The position numbers were made by a program, and so were the translations under genes. From contig PCAK01000023.1 in the NCBI GenBank assembly GCA_002730525.1, positions 1 through 64,000 on the forward strand: 64,000 bases of DNA. Direction: 5' to 3'. This document shows positions 47,293 to 57,804 of the stretch, in pieces. Below the pieces are notes generated by a model that was given only the letters and a program-made list of their open reading frames with translations, was not told the origin of the DNA and made no database searches. Source of the stretch: Acidobacteriota bacterium (GTDB taxonomy: Bacteria; Acidobacteriota; Vicinamibacteria; Vicinamibacterales; UBA823). Each line of letters begins with the position of its first letter. Position 1 is the first letter of the stretch.

Positions 47293-47766
47293 ATGCCCGA
47301 CGCGCGCGGGCTGCGCGTCGCGCTCGTAGTGTCGCGGTACCACCAGGACGTGACGGACCGCCTGCGCGACGGTGCACGGGCCGCGCTCGCGGAGGCTGGC
47401 GCCGACGACGCTGCCGTGGAAGCGCTGGCGGTGCCGGGGACGTTCGAGCTACCGCTGGCTGCGCGCCAGGCAGCCGAGACCGGGCGATTTGACGCGGTGG
47501 TCTGCCTCGGCTGCGTGGTCAAGGGGGAGACCCCGCACTTCGAGTTCATCGCCTCGGCCGTGGCCCACGGCATCACGGCCGCGTCGGCCGAGACCGGCAT
47601 TCCCGTGGCGTTCGGTGTCCTCACGACCAACACGCTCGAGGAGGCGCTGGCGCGTGCAGGTGACGGACCGTCAAATAAGGGGTGGGAAGCGGCCGTGGCC
47701 GCGGTCGAACTGGCCCTGGTCTGCCGGCGGCTCCTGCGGGGTGACCCGATGGGAGCCGGGGGGTGA
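47293..47766 (+). CDS. ribH: 6,7-dimethyl-8-ribityllumazine synthase
   Basis: The last-but-one step of riboflavin synthesis. It has RVALVVSRYHQDVTDRLRDG, PGTFELPLAARQAAE, CLGCVVKGETPHFEFIA (catalytic His) and FGVLTTNTLEEALARAG. The protein has 157 residues from the ATG at 47293; a GTG at 47266 would add nine. No FMN riboswitch is visible. The stop overlaps nusB by GTGA, the widespread ribH-nusB pair. Confidence 0.96.
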   Translation: MPDARGLRVALVVSRYHQDVTDRLRDGARAALAEAGADDAAVEALAVPGTFELPLAARQAAETGRFDAVVCLGCVVKGETPHFEFIASAVAHGITAASAETGIPVAFGVLTTNTLEEALARAGDGPSNKGWEAAVAAVELALVCRRLLRGDPMGAGG

Positions 47767-48212
47767 CGACCGCGGGGCGGCGCGACCGCCGCCATCAGAG
47801 CCGCGAGGCGGCGCTGCAGGTGCTATACCAGAGCGAGATCGGCAAGATGCCGGTCGATACCGCGCTCGAGGTGTTCGCAGAGCTGGAGTCGGCGCCGCCG
47901 CAGCGCGAGTTCGCGGCCTGGCTCGCGCGCGGCACCGCCGCTCACCTCGACGAGATCGATCCGCTCATCACGAGCAGCGCCCAGCACTGGCGGTTGGCGC
48001 GCATGGCGGTCATCGACCGGCTGATCATGCGGCTGGCGGTGTTCGAGTTTCTCTACGCGGGAGAGACGCCACGGCCCGTTGTGATCAACGAGGCCCTCGA
48101 GCTGGCCCGGACGTTCAGTGCTGACGAAGCGGTGGCGTTCGTCAACGGCGTGCTCGACGACATCAGGAAGCGCCTGGACGGAGGCGAGGGGAAACAGTCG
48201 CCGGCCGACTGA
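47763..48212 (+). CDS. nusB: Transcription antitermination factor NusB
   Basis: A helical protein that joins NusE on rRNA boxA. It has 149 residues: QSREAALQVLYQSEIGKMPV, then LARMAVIDRLIMRLAVFEFL and VVINEALELARTFSADEA, which are the conserved NusB segments. It starts with GTG in a GTGA overlap with ribH. lysS follows 29 bases later. Confidence 0.96.
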   Translation: MTTAGRRDRRHQSREAALQVLYQSEIGKMPVDTALEVFAELESAPPQREFAAWLARGTAAHLDEIDPLITSSAQHWRLARMAVIDRLIMRLAVFEFLYAGETPRPVVINEALELARTFSADEAVAFVNGVLDDIRKRLDGGEGKQSPAD

Positions 48213-48241
48213 CAGCCGATTCGAGTGGGTTAGGTTCGGGG

Positions 48242-49744
48242 ATGACGAACGACAGCGACCAGCTCGCGCAGCGCCGCCGCAACATGGAGGAGGTCGCCCA
48301 GCTCGGGCGCAATCTCTACCCGCATGCCTTCCGGTGCACCGATACGATTGCGGCGCTCGTCGATCGCCACAGCGGCGAGAGCGGTGAGGCGCTCGAGGCC
48401 GCCCAGCCGCAGACGACCACGGCCGGACGGATTCTCGGCATTCGCAGCTTCGGCAAGGCGAACTTCCTCGTGCTGTCGGACGGCCGGGCGCGCATCCAGG
48501 TCTACGTCCGCAAGGACGGCGTGTCGGCCGACGACTTTGCCCTGTTCAAGCTCCTCGATTTCGGTGATCTGGTTGGCGTCGAGGGCCGGATCTTTCGGAC
48601 CCGGACCGACGAGCTGACGATCTGGGCGTCGCGCATCGAGTTTCTGGCGAAGTGCCTGGTGCCGCTGCCCGAGAAGTGGCACGGATTGAGCGACATTGAG
48701 ATCCGCTACCGGCAGCGCTATCTCGACCTCATCGTGAATCCCGACGCGCGGCGGGTGTTCGAGGTACGCAGCCGCGTCCTGACCGGTCTGCGGGAGTTTC
48801 TGGGCGCCCGGGACTACCTCGAGGTCGAGACGCCGATGATGCAGCGGGTGGCGGGCGGCGCGCTGGCGCGGCCGTTCGAGACCCACCACAACGCGCTCGA
48901 CCTCGACCTGTACCTTCGAATTGCGCCCGAACTTTTCCTCAAACGGCTGGTGGTTGGCGGGATCGAACGGGTCTACGAGATCAACCGCAATTTCCGGAAC
49001 GAAGGGATCTCCACGCAGCACAACCCGGAATTCACGATGCTGGAGTTCTACCAGGCCTTCAGCGACTACCGGGACCTGATGGTGCTGACCGAGCAGATGT
49101 TGTCGGAGGTCGCACGCCACGCGACCGGAAGCGATGACGTGCCCTACGGCGAGCACCGGATCTCGTTCACCGCGCCGTTTGCCCGCGTGGCGCTTCGCGA
49201 CGCGGTGCGCGAGGCCGCAGCCGAGCGGCTCGGCCGTGCGGTCGAGGATGCCACGCTGCGTGACCGCGAGTCGGCCGTGACGCTGGCGGGCGAGCTCGGC
49301 GTGGAGGTTCCGCCGGTGGCGACGGCGGGAAAGATCGTGCTCACGATCTTCGAGGAACTGTGCGAGTCGGCGCTGATTCAGCCGACGTTCGTGTACGACT
49401 ATCCCACGGAGATTTCGCCCCTGTCGAAGCAGCGTGCCGACGATCCGGAGACCGTCGAACGGTTCGAGCTGTACGCCGGCGGCTTCGAGATTGCCAACGC
49501 GTTCAGCGAGTTGAACGATCCGGCCGAGCAGCGGCGCCGATTCGAAGCCCAGCGCCAGGAGCGCCAGGAGGGCGACCTCGAGGCGCACGTCATGGACGAT
49601 GACTACCTCCGCGCGCTCGAGTACGGCCTGCCGCCGACCGCCGGCGAAGGCGTGGGCATCGACCGGCTCGTCATGCTGCTGACCGATAGCCGCTCCATCC
49701 GCGATGTCATCTTGTTTCCGCTGATGCGGCCGCGCTCCGAGTGA
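48242..49744 (+). CDS. lysS: Lysyl-tRNA synthetase (class II)
   Basis: The 500-residue class II synthetase has an OB-fold anticodon domain (TTAGRILGIRSFGKANFLVL) and the catalytic core with motif 1 at EVETPMMQRVAGG, motif 2 at NRNFRNEGISTQHNPEFTML and motif 3 at GVGIDRLVMLL, with the final Arg/Asp positions intact. Length and motifs are standard. The next gene, lolC/E, starts 13 bases later. Confidence 0.98.
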   Translation: MTNDSDQLAQRRRNMEEVAQLGRNLYPHAFRCTDTIAALVDRHSGESGEALEAAQPQTTTAGRILGIRSFGKANFLVLSDGRARIQVYVRKDGVSADDFALFKLLDFGDLVGVEGRIFRTRTDELTIWASRIEFLAKCLVPLPEKWHGLSDIEIRYRQRYLDLIVNPDARRVFEVRSRVLTGLREFLGARDYLEVETPMMQRVAGGALARPFETHHNALDLDLYLRIAPELFLKRLVVGGIERVYEINRNFRNEGISTQHNPEFTMLEFYQAFSDYRDLMVLTEQMLSEVARHATGSDDVPYGEHRISFTAPFARVALRDAVREAAAERLGRAVEDATLRDRESAVTLAGELGVEVPPVATAGKIVLTIFEELCESALIQPTFVYDYPTEISPLSKQRADDPETVERFELYAGGFEIANAFSELNDPAEQRRRFEAQRQERQEGDLEAHVMDDDYLRALEYGLPPTAGEGVGIDRLVMLLTDSRSIRDVILFPLMRPRSE

Positions 49745-49757
49745 GCCGTCGACGACC

Positions 49758-50993
49758 ATGCGACTGCCGTTCGAACTCTACGTCGCTCTGCGGTATTTGC
49801 TGGCGCGCCGCCGGCAGGCCTTCATTTCCCTGATCTCGGTCATCTCGACCATCGGCGTGGCGGTCGGCGTGATGGCGCTCCTCATCGCGCTGGCGCTGAT
49901 GACCGGGCTGCAGCAGGAGCTGCGGGACCGGATCGTCGGCTCGACGGCGCATGTCTACGTCTGGAAGCTCGGCGAGGCCGGGTTGGTCGAGTACGACGGC
50001 GAAATCGATCGGCTCCGGGAGATCCCGCGGGTCATCGGCGTGGCCCCGGTCATTCTGGGGCAGGCGCTCGTGACGAGCGGCACCGGGGAGGCGTTCATCA
50101 CCATCAAGGGGATCGACTCGGCCCTCGAAGCCGACGTCACCGAGGTGGGCGCGGCGATCCGGAGCGGCAGTCTCGACGCACTCGAGCCGCAGGCCGCCGG
50201 CGCGCCCGAAGGCCTGGTCATCGGCGACGGGCTGGCGGCCGAACTGGGTGCCTTCGTCGGTGACGAGGTCACGCTGATGACGCCGCAGGGTCGGCTGTCG
50301 CCGATGGGGGTGATGCCGCGCACGCGCCGGTTCCGCGTCGTCGGCATCTTCGACATGGGGCTGCACGAATTCGATACGGCCTACGCCTACGTTCGGCTGG
50401 ACGTGGCGGCGCGGCTGCTGGACCGCTCCGGCGCAGACTTCCTCGAACTCAAGGTCGATGACGTCTACGCCGCACCCGATGTGGCGTCGTGGATCATGCG
50501 GGAGATGGGCACGAACTACCTGACGCAGGACTGGTCAGATCTGAATCGGTCGCTGTTCTCGGCGCTGTGGCTCGAGAAGATGGCGATCTCGATCACGGTC
50601 GGCCTCATCGTGGCGGTGGCCGCGCTCAATATCGTCGCCTCGCTCGTGCTGCTGGTCATGGACAAGAGCCGCGACATTGCCATTCTCAAGACCATGGGGA
50701 CGAGCGCTCGCAGCATCATGGTGATCTTCATGCTGCAGGGATTGATCATCGGACTCGTGGGAACGGCGATCGGGGCCATCGGCGGCGTGGCCGCGACACA
50801 GATTCTTGATCGCTACCAGCTGGTGCAGTTGCCGAGCGACGTCTATCAGGTCACGTATGTGCCGTTCACACTCGAGCCGCTTGACCTGGCCCTGGTCCTT
50901 GCGTCGGCCGTCGTGGTGTGCTTCGTGGCCACCATCTACCCGTCGCGCCAGGCGTCGAGTCTCGATCCCGCGCAGGCGCTGCGATATCAGTGA
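49758..50993 (+). CDS. Lipoprotein-releasing ABC transporter permease (LolC/LolE)
   Basis: A 411-residue inner-membrane protein that extracts outer-membrane lipoproteins. It has a first membrane helix after PFELYVALRYLLARRRQAFI, a large periplasmic MacB-like domain, then three C-terminal FtsX-like helices (ISITVGLIVAVAALNIVASL, IMVIFMLQGLIIGLVGTAIG and the final ALVLASAVVVCFVATIY). A single permease, not separate LolC and LolE, is followed by lolD, so it probably acts as a homodimer (LolF-like). Confidence 0.93.
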   Translation: MRLPFELYVALRYLLARRRQAFISLISVISTIGVAVGVMALLIALALMTGLQQELRDRIVGSTAHVYVWKLGEAGLVEYDGEIDRLREIPRVIGVAPVILGQALVTSGTGEAFITIKGIDSALEADVTEVGAAIRSGSLDALEPQAAGAPEGLVIGDGLAAELGAFVGDEVTLMTPQGRLSPMGVMPRTRRFRVVGIFDMGLHEFDTAYAYVRLDVAARLLDRSGADFLELKVDDVYAAPDVASWIMREMGTNYLTQDWSDLNRSLFSALWLEKMAISITVGLIVAVAALNIVASLVLLVMDKSRDIAILKTMGTSARSIMVIFMLQGLIIGLVGTAIGAIGGVAATQILDRYQLVQLPSDVYQVTYVPFTLEPLDLALVLASAVVVCFVATIYPSRQASSLDPAQALRYQ

Positions 50994-50998
50994 GCGAC

Positions 50999-51673
50999 AT
51001 GGCCTACGTCGAGGTCGCGCAGCTGTCCAAGTCGTATCCGACCGAGCGCGGGGCCTTGCCCGTGCTGCGCGGGCTCGATCTGACCGTCGACACCGGCGAG
51101 ATGGTGGCGGTGGTAGGGGCGTCAGGCGTGGGCAAGAGCACGCTTCTGCACCTGCTGGGCGGACTGGAGGGCGTCGACGACGGGTCGATCCGGATCGGCG
51201 GCGTCGATGTCGCCTCGCTCTCGGACGCGGCGCGGGTCGACTTCCGTCATGCGCAGGTCGGGTTCATCTTTCAGTTTCACCACCTCCTCCCGGAGTTCAG
51301 CGCGCTCGAGAATGCCGAGATGCCGCTGCGGATCGGCCGAATGTCGGCTGACGAGGCGCGGCCGCGGGCGGCCGCGCTGCTCGAACGCGTCGGCCTGGGG
51401 GAACGGCTGGATCATCGTCCGGGGATGCTGTCGGGCGGCGAGCAGCAGCGCGTGGCGGTCGCTCGCGCGCTGACGATGGAGCCGACGCTGCTCCTGGCCG
51501 ACGAGCCGACGGGCGATCTCGACGAGGGGACGGCCGATGCGTTGCATCGGCTGCTCCGCGAGATGCACCGCGAGCGGAAGCTCACGTCGGTCATCGCCAC
51601 CCACAATCAACGTCTGGCCGATGGCTGCGACCGCGTCCTGCGGCTCGAAGCCGGAGCACTCAGGCCGGCGTAA
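50999..51673 (+). CDS. lolD: Lipoprotein-releasing ABC ATPase LolD
   Basis: The 224-residue ATP-binding subunit has Walker A GASGVGKSTLL, the Q-loop in FIFQFHHLLPEFSALEN, signature LSGGEQQRVA and Walker B LLLADEPTGDLDEGT, then the H-loop His in VIATHNQRLA. It works with the upstream permease. The ATG at 50999 is used; a GTG at 50990 would give a GTGA overlap with the permease stop, as elsewhere in this region. Confidence 0.96.
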   Translation: MAYVEVAQLSKSYPTERGALPVLRGLDLTVDTGEMVAVVGASGVGKSTLLHLLGGLEGVDDGSIRIGGVDVASLSDAARVDFRHAQVGFIFQFHHLLPEFSALENAEMPLRIGRMSADEARPRAAALLERVGLGERLDHRPGMLSGGEQQRVAVARALTMEPTLLLADEPTGDLDEGTADALHRLLREMHRERKLTSVIATHNQRLADGCDRVLRLEAGALRPA

Positions 51674-51733
51674 GTATCAAGAAGACGAAGGGGTTACGGC
51701 ACATTTGGCCGCGCTGTTCCGCGGTCGATGCCG

Positions 51734-51739
51734 TATAAT
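51734..51739 (+). promoter_or_regulatory. Consensus -10 before clpC
   Basis: TATAAT in the 128-base lolD-clpC gap. TTGGCC (51705-51710) is 23 bases upstream, too far for a standard -35, so the -35 is weak. The leader to the ATG at 51802 would be about 55 bases. Confidence 0.5.
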
Positions 51740-51801
51740 GATCGAAAGGCGCGGGCGCTTCGCGAGGAAGCCGCAGCGCGGTTCGCGAACTCGAGATCAG
51801 T

Positions 51802-54246
51802 ATGTTCGAACGGTATACGGAGCGGGCGCGGCGCGTGCTGTTCTTCGCGCGCTACGAGGCGAGTCAGCTCGGGAGTATCTCCATCGAGACCGAGCACCTG
51901 CTGCTGGGACTGATCCGCGAGGGCAAGGGGCTCACCAGCCGGATCTTTGCGCGCTCGCACCTGTCGCTCGAGAACATCCGCAAGGAGATCGAGGGACGCA
52001 CGGTCTTTCGCGAGAAGGTGTCGACGTCGGTCGAAATCCCGTTCAGCGGCGAGACGAAGCGCGTCCTGCAGTTTGCGGCCGAGGAGGCCGACCGGCTGCT
52101 CCACAACTACATCGGGACCGAGCATCTGCTGCTGGGCATCCTGCGTGAGGAGCGCTCGGTGGCCGCGTCGATCCTGATGGAGAAGGGGATGCGGCTCAAT
52201 AGCGTTCGCGAGGACATCGTCGCGCTTCTCAACGAGAAGACGATCGTCACGCGGGTGAAGGAGACCCCGCTGCTGGCGGAGTTCTCGCGCGATCTGACCG
52301 ATTCGGCGATGAAGAGTCAGCTGGATCCGCTCGTGGGTCGCGACACCGAGCTGGAACGGGTGCAGCAGGTGCTCTGCCGCCGGACGAAGAACAACGCAGT
52401 GCTCATCGGTGAGCCCGGGGTCGGCAAGACCGCCATCGTGGAGGGCCTGGCGCAGAAGATCGGGCGCGGCGACGTGCCGCACTTCCTGGCCGACAAGCGA
52501 CTGCTCGCGCTCGACATCTCGCTGATCGTTGCGGGAACGAAGTACCGCGGGCAGTTCGAGGAACGGCTGAAGGCGATCATGAAGGAGTTGACCGAGAACC
52601 CCAACATCATCGTCTTCATCGACGAGTTGCACACGCTGGTCGGCGCGGGCTCGGCGGAGGGGTCCCTGGACGCGGCAAACATTCTCAAGCCGGCCCTGTC
52701 GCGGGGCGAGATCCGCAGCATCGGGGCGACGACCCCGGCCGAGTATCGCAAGTACATCGAGAAAGACCGCTCGCTCGAGCGCCGTTTCCAGGCGGTCAAG
52801 GTGGACCCGCCCGCCGAGGCCGAGACGATTCAGATTCTGCTGGGCGTGAAGGACCGCTACGAGGCGTTCCACCACGTGGAATACACGCAGGATGCCCTCG
52901 AAGCCGCGGTCTACCAGTCGAGTCGGTACATCACCGACCGATTCCTGCCGGACAAGGCGATCGATCTGGTCGACGAGGCCGGTGCGCGCGCCAAGCTGCG
53001 CGATGCCGCCCGCAGCGAGGAGTTCGGCGAGATCAACAAGAGCATCCGCGTCGCGGTCGAGCAGATGGAGAACGCCGCCGCGCAGAAGGACTACGAGAAG
53101 GCCCAGTTCTTTCGGGAGCAGGAGGTCATCGCTCGCGAGAACCTCCAGTTCGTCCGTGAGAAGTTCGATGTGAAGTCGAACACCCGTCGCGCCGTCGTCG
53201 GAAAGCAAGAGATCGACGAGGTCGTGTCCAAGTGGACCGGCGTGCCGATCACGTCGATCAATCAGGATGAGGGCGACAAGCTGCTGCGGATGGAGGATGA
53301 GCTGCATCGCCGGGTCGTCAGTCAGGGCAAGGCGATTTCGGCCCTGGCGCGGGCGATTCGCCGTTCGCGGGCCGGCCTGAAATCGCCGAACCGGCCGGTG
53401 GGCAGCTTCGTCTTCCTCGGGCCTACCGGCGTCGGAAAGACCGAGCTGGCGCGCGCGCTGGCGAACTTCCTGTTCGGGGCTGATTCGGCGCTCATCCGGT
53501 TCGACATGTCCGAGTACATGGAGAAGCACTCGGTGTCGAAGCTCATCGGCTCGCCGCCGGGCTACGTCGGACACGAAGAGGGCGGCCAGCTCACTGAGAA
53601 GGTGAAGCGGAATCCCTACTCGGTCGTGCTGCTCGATGAGATCGAGAAGGCCCACCCCGACCTGTTCAACATCCTGCTCCAGGTGTTCGAGGATGGCCAC
53701 CTGACGGACGGGTTGGGGAACAAGGTGAACTTCAAGAACACCATCCTCATCATGACGTCGAACATCGGCGCCCGGTACATCCAGAAGAGGGCGTCGCTGG
53801 GCTTCCAGTCGGCCGACGCCAAGGAGATTAGCCGGAGCGTGAGCGACATGGTGATGGGCGAGGTGAAGCGGACGTTCAATCCGGAGTTCATCAACCGGAT
53901 CGACGAAACGATCGTGTTCGAGGCGTTGACCGACGAGGACCTCGAGCAGATCACCCGGCTGCTGGTCGCCCAGCTCAACGAACATCTCTCCGACCGCCGG
54001 CTGTCGATCGCATTGTCGCCCGAGGTGATCAGCTGGATTATCGAGCAGACCTGCAAGGACCGTTCGTATGGCGCGCGACCGCTGCGCCGTGCGATTCAGC
54101 GTTATGTCGAGGATCCGCTGTCGGAGGAGCTGATTCGGGGCCGCCTGAAAGGCGGCGACGTCGAGGTCTATCTCGACGGCGGGTCGCTCGCCTACCGCGC
54201 CTCCGACGGCGAGCTCGAAGGCCGCCGGCTGGTGCACGACGTCTAA
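51802..54246 (+). CDS. clpC: ATP-dependent Clp protease ATPase subunit ClpC
   Basis: The 814-residue Hsp100 unfoldase has an N-domain of two repeats ([17 protein letters not shown] and [17 protein letters not shown]), AAA module 1 with [16 protein letters not shown] and [13 protein letters not shown], a UVR/coiled-coil middle ([20 protein letters not shown]), and AAA module 2 with [20 protein letters not shown]. The ASLGFQSAD loop resembles the ClpP-docking IGF/LGF motif. No ctsR or mcsA/B is nearby, unlike Firmicute clpC operons. It should degrade damaged proteins with ClpP encoded elsewhere. Confidence 0.96.
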   Translation: MFERYTERARRVLFFARYEASQLGSISIETEHLLLGLIREGKGLTSRIFARSHLSLENIRKEIEGRTVFREKVSTSVEIPFSGETKRVLQFAAEEADRLLHNYIGTEHLLLGILREERSVAASILMEKGMRLNSVREDIVALLNEKTIVTRVKETPLLAEFSRDLTDSAMKSQLDPLVGRDTELERVQQVLCRRTKNNAVLIGEPGVGKTAIVEGLAQKIGRGDVPHFLADKRLLALDISLIVAGTKYRGQFEERLKAIMKELTENPNIIVFIDELHTLVGAGSAEGSLDAANILKPALSRGEIRSIGATTPAEYRKYIEKDRSLERRFQAVKVDPPAEAETIQILLGVKDRYEAFHHVEYTQDALEAAVYQSSRYITDRFLPDKAIDLVDEAGARAKLRDAARSEEFGEINKSIRVAVEQMENAAAQKDYEKAQFFREQEVIARENLQFVREKFDVKSNTRRAVVGKQEIDEVVSKWTGVPITSINQDEGDKLLRMEDELHRRVVSQGKAISALARAIRRSRAGLKSPNRPVGSFVFLGPTGVGKTELARALANFLFGADSALIRFDMSEYMEKHSVSKLIGSPPGYVGHEEGGQLTEKVKRNPYSVVLLDEIEKAHPDLFNILLQVFEDGHLTDGLGNKVNFKNTILIMTSNIGARYIQKRASLGFQSADAKEISRSVSDMVMGEVKRTFNPEFINRIDETIVFEALTDEDLEQITRLLVAQLNEHLSDRRLSIALSPEVISWIIEQTCKDRSYGARPLRRAIQRYVEDPLSEELIRGRLKGGDVEVYLDGGSLAYRASDGELEGRRLVHDV

Positions 54247-54374
54247 AGTCTCTAGGAGTAGTCGGTCGGCGTGAGCCTGGGCGGTCCGGGCTGGGCGTCC
54301 TGAGCGAGTCGAGCGGCGGCTGACGGGCCCAACAGGCGGGCGCTAGGCCTCGGTGGTGGCGGAACGGAACAGGA

Positions 54375-56957
54375 ATGACGCGAACGGTGAGGATGGAGCG
54401 GCGACGCACGACGGGACGGCCCGCCGGTTGGGCCATGGCGGCGGCGGCCGCGCTGCTCCTTGCAGGGCTCTGGCCCGGTACGGCGGCAGCGCAGGCGGGG
54501 ACGGCGGCGCTCATCGCGGCGGCCGATGCCCAGAACGCCGTGCCGATGCCGCCCGAGGGGTCGCCACCGGTCGTCCGCACGATCCAGATCGCGTTTCCGG
54601 CTCAGGGGAACGTTCCCTCCATCGAGCCGTCGACCTACCTCTTCTACCTCGCGACGCGTCCGAGCCGCCCGTCGGAGGATGTCTGGCTGGACTACGACGA
54701 GCAGCGGGTGCTCGATGACTTTCGGAATCTCTGGGCCACCGGCTTCCTCGACGATCTGACGATCGAGTACAACGACGAGCCGTATCCGAACGGCGTCATC
54801 GGTCGGAACATCATCTACAACATGGAGGAGCGCGAGCGGGTCCGGGTCGTCGAGTTCGAGGGGTCCGACGAACTCGACCGGTCGAAGATCGAGGAAGCGC
54901 TGACGCAGGCCGAGGCCGCGATTCAGCTCGACACCTTCATCGACACGGCGCTCATCCAGAAGGCGAAGACGATTGTTCGCATCATGCTCGCCGAGGCCGG
55001 CTTCCACGATCCGGTGGTCACTCATGAGATCGAGGCTGTGGCCGGTGGGCCGAAGCGTGTCCGCCTGGTCTTCACGATCGAGGATGGCCCGGAAACGCAG
55101 ATCCGCGAGATCGAGTTCTCGGGGAACGAGAACGAAAGCGACAGTGCGCTGCGCAAGCAGATGACGGCCAACACCACGCCGCGCATCTGGCCAATCTCCA
55201 TGTTCTCCGACCGGGGCACCTACAAGGAGCACCGGTTCGCTGAAGACGCCGATGCCATCGTCCAGCACTATCGGAACCAGGGCTACGTGCGGGCCCAGGT
55301 GGGGCAGCCCGCACTGACGACGCTCGAGGACTCCGAGGACGGCCGGAGGCGTTTCGTGAAGATGCGGATCCCCGTCTCAGAGGGTCGCCAGTATCGGCTG
55401 GGCAACCTGGAGTTCGAAGGCGTCGAGATCCTGCGGGAGGAATCACTCCGCGCCCAGTTCGACATCCAGGAAGACGACTTCTACAACGAAGCGATCATTC
55501 GCGCGGGCATCGAGCACGCGCAGGCGCTCTACGGTGCCGGCGGGTACATGGAGTTCGTCGCCTTTCCGGATCTCTCACCCCGTGATCAGGAGATCGCCGA
55601 GGACGGCACGGTCGAACGCCTCGATGTGCCGCCGGTCGTGGATGTGATGATTCGGGCGGAAGAAGGCGAGCGGTACTTCGTCAACCGGATTGAGTTCGCC
55701 GGCAATACGACGACACGCGACAAGGTCATTCGCCGGGAGATGCGGGTCTTCGAGGGCGGTGTCTTCAACACGGAGATGCTCAAGATGAGCGTCCGCCGGC
55801 TGAATCAGCTCGGGTACTTTCTCCCACTGGAAGAGGATGCGGTCGACGTCGAGAAGGACGGCGAGGACGAGAACGAAGTCAACCTGCGCTTCCCGCTCGA
55901 AGAACAGAACCGAAATCAGATGACGTTCGGTGCCGGCTTCTCGGAATTCGACGGCTTCTTCGGGCAGCTGTCGTTCGGCACGTCGAACTTCCTGGGTCGC
56001 GGCGAGACGGTGACGGTGTCGCTGCAGAGCGGTTCCCGGGCACAGAACTTCGTCGTCGGATTCACCGAGCCGTTCTTGTTCGACCGCAACATCGCGGCCG
56101 GCTTCAGTGTCTACAAGACGAAGCTGCAGTTCATCGGGCAGTTCACGCAAGCGTCGCTTGGCGGCAACTTCAATGTCAGCAAGCCGATCGCCAATTTCAC
56201 GCGCCTCTCGTTCGGCTACAGCTACGAATCGGTGCGCGTCAGCGAGCTAAATCCGCTGTTCAGCGACCCGCTCGTGCTGCAGTTCAATCCGTTTCTCCAG
56301 GATTCGCTGTTGATCGGCGTGAACGGTAAGCGCAAGGTCAGCAAGGTGACACCGGGGCTGCTGCACAACACGATTGACCACCCAATCTTTCCGAGCGCCG
56401 GTAAGCGGATCATCGGGGCGATCGAGCTCGCGGGGCTGGGTGGCAACACGGCCTTCTACAAGCCGCGGTTCGAGAGCATCTGGTACATCCCCCACACACC
56501 GACAACGTCGTTCGGCCTCCGGTTCGAGACCGAGTACATCACGCCTTACGGCGACACGCAGATCCTGCCGCTGTTCGAGCGGCTCTACCTCGGCGGGGAG
56601 TACAGCATCCGGGGGTTCGACCTGCGGACGATCGGCCCGCGCGATCCGGTGACGGGACTCGTGCTGGGCGGCAACAAGAGCCTGCTCATGACGGGCGAGT
56701 ACCTGATCATGCTCGGCCAGCCGATGCGGCTGATCTTCTTCTACGACACCGGTCAGGTGCGGAACACCGGCCAGCGTTTCTCGCTCGGTGACTTCAAGAC
56801 GTCGACTGGGGCCGAGCTGCGGTTCCTGATGCCGGTGATGAACGTGCCGTTCCGTCTGATATTCGCGTTCAACCCGCACCGTGACGGCGTGCTGGACAAC
56901 TCGTACAGGCCGGAGCAGGCGTTCAATTTCCGGTTCGCCGTGGGTTCGTCCTTCTAA
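54375..56957 (+). CDS. bamA: Outer-membrane assembly factor BamA
   Basis: The 860-residue Omp85 protein has a signal peptide (WAMAAAAALLLAGLWPG, then AAAQA), an N-terminal region with several POTRA repeats (VRLVFTIEDGPETQIREIEF and RYFVNRIEFAGNTTTRDKVI among them) and a C-terminal barrel with FLGRGETVTVSLQ, the GEYSIRGFDLRTIGPRD segment (lid-lock VRGF/IRGF motif) and a final Phe (FRFAVGSSF). It inserts barrels into the outer membrane. A Skp gene follows. The 128-base gap before it shows no promoter of note. Confidence 0.96.
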   Translation: MTRTVRMERRRTTGRPAGWAMAAAAALLLAGLWPGTAAAQAGTAALIAAADAQNAVPMPPEGSPPVVRTIQIAFPAQGNVPSIEPSTYLFYLATRPSRPSEDVWLDYDEQRVLDDFRNLWATGFLDDLTIEYNDEPYPNGVIGRNIIYNMEERERVRVVEFEGSDELDRSKIEEALTQAEAAIQLDTFIDTALIQKAKTIVRIMLAEAGFHDPVVTHEIEAVAGGPKRVRLVFTIEDGPETQIREIEFSGNENESDSALRKQMTANTTPRIWPISMFSDRGTYKEHRFAEDADAIVQHYRNQGYVRAQVGQPALTTLEDSEDGRRRFVKMRIPVSEGRQYRLGNLEFEGVEILREESLRAQFDIQEDDFYNEAIIRAGIEHAQALYGAGGYMEFVAFPDLSPRDQEIAEDGTVERLDVPPVVDVMIRAEEGERYFVNRIEFAGNTTTRDKVIRREMRVFEGGVFNTEMLKMSVRRLNQLGYFLPLEEDAVDVEKDGEDENEVNLRFPLEEQNRNQMTFGAGFSEFDGFFGQLSFGTSNFLGRGETVTVSLQSGSRAQNFVVGFTEPFLFDRNIAAGFSVYKTKLQFIGQFTQASLGGNFNVSKPIANFTRLSFGYSYESVRVSELNPLFSDPLVLQFNPFLQDSLLIGVNGKRKVSKVTPGLLHNTIDHPIFPSAGKRIIGAIELAGLGGNTAFYKPRFESIWYIPHTPTTSFGLRFETEYITPYGDTQILPLFERLYLGGEYSIRGFDLRTIGPRDPVTGLVLGGNKSLLMTGEYLIMLGQPMRLIFFYDTGQVRNTGQRFSLGDFKTSTGAELRFLMPVMNVPFRLIFAFNPHRDGVLDNSYRPEQAFNFRFAVGSSF

Positions 56958-57129
56958 CTCCAGAACGCACTTGGGTTGGTGAGTCTGGCACCGAAATCGG
57001 ACAGATCTACCGAGAACGGTGTACAATAGCGGGCTGTTTTGATCTGATGGTGGGTCGTCGGCCGTGGCGCGGTCGACGGTGAATGGATGTTGCGGGGTGT
57101 GTGTGCATCCCCTGAAAGGGAATCAGTCG

Positions 57130-57711
57130 ATGAAAGTCTCGAGTGTCGTCGCAATGTCGTTGTTCGTGCTTGGTATCGGAGGCGGCCAGGCGTGGGCGGC
57201 TGGGCGGGAGGCCCAGGCGACGCTACCTGAGGGGGCCGTCCTGGCCTGGGTCAACGTGCCCCGCATCGCCGCCGAGTCGGTTAGCGGGCAGGAGCTGGCC
57301 TCGCAGGTGCAGGCGTTGAACGAGGAGAAGCTCACCGAGCTCAACACGATGAACGAGGAGCTCCAGGCGAGTCAGCAGAAGCTCCAGCAGGGCGGTACGG
57401 TGATGAGCGAGACGGCCCGGGCGCAGCTCGAGCGGGAGATCGGCCGGATGCAGGTCGACATTCAGCGCGCCACGGAAGATGCCCAGATCGAGGTGCAGAC
57501 CCTCCAGGAGCAGCTGCAGGTCAGTTTTCAGGACGATCTGATTCCCGTCATCGCCGAGGTGTCAGCCGAGAAAGGGCTGCATCTCGTATTGAGCGTCAGT
57601 GACTCCGGCGTCGTCTGGAGCGCGCCTGGCCTCGACATCACTGACGATGTGATCACTCGGTTCGACGCCGCGCACGCCGCGGCCGGGGGCGCTGCTCAGC
57701 AACAGCCGTAG
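57130..57711 (+). CDS. OmpH/Skp family periplasmic chaperone
   Basis: The 193-residue protein has a signal peptide (VVAMSLFVLGIGGGQAWA) and a coiled-coil stalk of tentacle helices (KLTELNTMNEELQASQQKL to EVQTLQEQLQVSFQDDL), then the OmpH head (VSAEKGLHLVLSVSDSGVVW). Skp holds unfolded outer-membrane proteins and delivers them to BamA, the gene just upstream. AAAGGGA precedes the ATG. TACAAT (57022-57027) could be its own -10. Confidence 0.9.
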   Translation: MKVSSVVAMSLFVLGIGGGQAWAAGREAQATLPEGAVLAWVNVPRIAAESVSGQELASQVQALNEEKLTELNTMNEELQASQQKLQQGGTVMSETARAQLEREIGRMQVDIQRATEDAQIEVQTLQEQLQVSFQDDLIPVIAEVSAEKGLHLVLSVSDSGVVWSAPGLDITDDVITRFDAAHAAAGGAAQQQP

Positions 57712-57804
57712 CGCACGCCCCACGCGCGGCGAGCCCGCGGGCGGCGGCAGCGGCGCCGCTTGCCGGTTCGCGACATCTCCACCACACGGCCCCAGGAACC
57801 CCCC

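Noticed and set aside
51694-54237. 847-codon open frame opposite clpC
   Set aside because: A mirror of clpC codon bias with no recognised motif or start signal.
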